From Fibrobacter sp. (GTDB lineage: Bacteria; Fibrobacterota; Chitinivibrionia; Chitinivibrionales; Chitinispirillaceae), in contig JAAZBG010000159.1 in assembly GCA_012513915.1 (NCBI GenBank), forward strand, positions 1 through 60,772: a stretch of DNA of 60,772 bases, read 5' to 3'. The translations under genes and the position numbers were made by a program. The stretch's first letter is position 1. Each line of letters starts with the position of its first letter. Of the stretch, positions 60,660 through 60,772 are shown piece by piece. The notes below the pieces were generated by a model that was given only the letters and a program-made list of their open reading frames with translations, made no database searches and was not told the origin of the DNA.

Positions 60660-60772
60660 ACAAAAACCCCGCTAAACCACAAAAAAATCTCACAATAAAT
60701 TCTTTTTAAGGGCAATTCAAAGAGAAAAAAGTAATGGCGGTTGTTAGTCTGGTTTATTTTCCTCTTAACAAA
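60660..60772. other. AT-rich DNA at the window edge
   Basis: No coding character; it does not encode the missing N-terminus of the GH30 enzyme in any frame that I can see. Confidence 0.5.

Overview
The window is about 60.8 kb of chromosome from a Gram-negative, diderm bacterium with moderate GC content. It carries an MsbA-type exporter, two MCE/Mla lipid-transport loci with an outer-membrane barrel, a polyprenyl-phosphate sugar transferase, PEP-CTERM surface proteins, a secreted carbohydrate-binding protein with a Por/T9SS-like C-terminal domain, and two glycoside hydrolases. Together with the 'proposed homoserine kinase' in place of ThrB, this suggests a polysaccharide-degrading FCB-group organism. 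Fibrobacterota (Chitinispirillia-like) is my best guess, but it is an inference without an rRNA gene or any database search.

Layout. 1-7.5 kb: a nucleotide-sugar dehydrogenase, a cluster of REP-like palindromes, and three PEP-CTERM genes, each behind a GG-N10-GC sigma-54 promoter, interleaved with an Rpn-type nuclease/transposase and its 3' remnant. 7.6-8.2 kb: tRNA-Lys followed by a tiny GIY-YIG nuclease unit that ends in a second copy of the tRNA 3' half. 8.3-10.1 kb: a translationally coupled AAA ATPase plus PD-(D/E)XK nuclease pair that looks like a defence module. 10-19 kb: LysR/ahcY, an AAA/DUF4143 ATPase, purM, and tig-clpP-clpX. 19-26.6 kb: tRNA-Leu, a second DUF4143 ATPase behind a triple palindrome, a two-CW/STAS protein, comF-lgt, a DUF2934 protein, a CorA-type transporter and a secreted protein. 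26.9-35.7 kb: rpoN, lipA, hpf, an MCE protein and HPr, then the threonine pathway hom-thrC-(ThrB substitute). 35.7-40.7 kb: exopolysaccharide functions (sugar transferase, VanZ-like protein, epimerase, PEP-CTERM-type polysaccharide deacetylase). 40.7-46 kb: a complete Mla-like operon on the minus strand. 46.4-60.8 kb: a zinc protein, a PlsB-like acyltransferase coupled to a PTS-EIIA-like/diadenylate-cyclase fusion, pgi, small housekeeping genes, a large GH106-like protein, a tRNA with anticodon CAT, a coiled-coil zinc-ribbon protein, an MsbA-like exporter, a CDP-alcohol phosphotransferase and a 5'-truncated GH30 gene.

How the parts work together. RpoN (26.9 kb) is the natural reader of the three PEP-CTERM promoters. 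The deacetylase at 39.8 kb belongs to a family that accompanies PEP-CTERM/exosortase exopolysaccharide loci, so surface-protein and polysaccharide genes probably form one regulon, with the exosortase outside the window. HPr next to rpoN/hpf recalls the nitrogen-PTS cluster of Proteobacteria. The only EIIA-like domain seen here has lost its phospho-histidine and is fused to a c-di-AMP synthase domain. The most unusual items are the GIY-YIG/tRNA unit, the EIIA-PK-DAC fusion, the ATPase-nuclease pair, and the palindromic operators that overlap the promoters of both DUF4143 ATPases. Several intergenic regions also carry degenerate 6- and 7-nt tandem repeats of unknown function.
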